A stretch of 6,185 nucleotides of DNA, from assembly GCA_005239595.1 (NCBI GenBank), contig SBBT01000128.1:1-6185 (forward strand). Reading direction: 5' to 3'. A model generated the notes under the pieces. The model saw only the letters and a program-made list of their open reading frames with translations. It was not told where the DNA came from and ran no database searches. Both the position numbers and the translations under genes were made by a program. The stretch's first letter is position 1. Each line of letters starts with the position of its first letter. This stretch comes from Candidatus Troglogloeales bacterium. GTDB lineage: Bacteria > Nitrospirota > Nitrospiria > SBBL01 > SBBT01. Of the stretch, positions 6,155-6,185 are shown piece after piece.

Positions 6155-6185
6155 ATGAACAGAAAAACGCCTGCCGAAATCATCC
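6155..6185 (+). CDS. Start of an unidentified gene (N-terminal ten codons)
   Basis: ATG 6155 follows a strong Shine-Dalgarno AGGAG (6146-6150) by four bases and opens a reading frame, MNRKTPAEII, that runs off the right edge. The product cannot be identified from ten residues. Family knowledge suggests a von Willebrand factor A-domain partner (NorD/CbbO type), because cbbQ and norQ genes are often followed by one. The position, 43 bases after the ATPase on the same strand with no terminator between, is compatible with that, but this is inference from neighbourhood only. Confidence 0.6.
   Translation, partial: MNRKTPAEII

Noticed and set aside
5785..6183. A 132-codon minus-strand open frame that begins with a hydrophobic stretch resembling a membrane segment.
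   Set aside because: It is antisense to the conserved C-terminal half of the AAA+ gene and to the start of the next gene, and has no supporting motif.

Overview
The window is a compact, all-plus-strand stretch of a bacterial chromosome with seven recognisable genes and an eighth that is only begun. The envelope genes (an exported SpoIID/LytB protein and a single-pass SPOR protein) and the CbbQ/NorQ ATPase fit a diderm, chemolithotroph-like or denitrifying lineage. From memory, this gene mix resembles Nitrospirota, Methylomirabilota or deltaproteobacteria-like phyla. No rRNA or other marker gene is present, so the taxon cannot be fixed.

Layout: (1) 1-149 is the 3' end of nadA (quinolinate synthase). 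(2) 156-377 encodes a DUF2905 small membrane protein. (3) 374-1507 encodes a SpoIID/LytB-domain protein whose GTG start overlaps the preceding stop. (4) About 1486-2553 is queA, whose conserved N-terminus extends upstream of every ATG, GTG or TTG codon in frame. It probably starts at a non-canonical ATC behind an AAGGAG Shine-Dalgarno sequence. (5) 2592-3293 encodes a bitopic protein with a C-terminal SPOR domain. (6) 3293-5230 encodes a YoaA/DinG-type iron-sulfur DNA helicase, starting inside the preceding stop (TAATG). (7) A 74-base gap holds a good sigma70-type promoter candidate with a perfect TATAAT. (8) 5305-6111 encodes a CbbQ/NirQ/NorQ-type MoxR AAA+ ATPase. (9) 6155 onward is the first ten codons of another gene behind a strong Shine-Dalgarno sequence.

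Genes 1 to 6 are spaced -22 to +38 bases apart with several stop/start overlaps and read as one translationally coupled operon. It combines NAD synthesis, tRNA queuosine synthesis, cell-wall functions and DNA repair. The SpoIID and SPOR proteins may both act on peptide-free (denuded) peptidoglycan. The ATPase and its downstream neighbour look like a separate transcription unit, probably a MoxR AAA+/VWA chaperone pair that activates a metalloenzyme or Rubisco outside the window.

I saw no mobile element, CRISPR array, RNA gene, convincing terminator or clearly undescribed system. The most unusual observation is the queA start.
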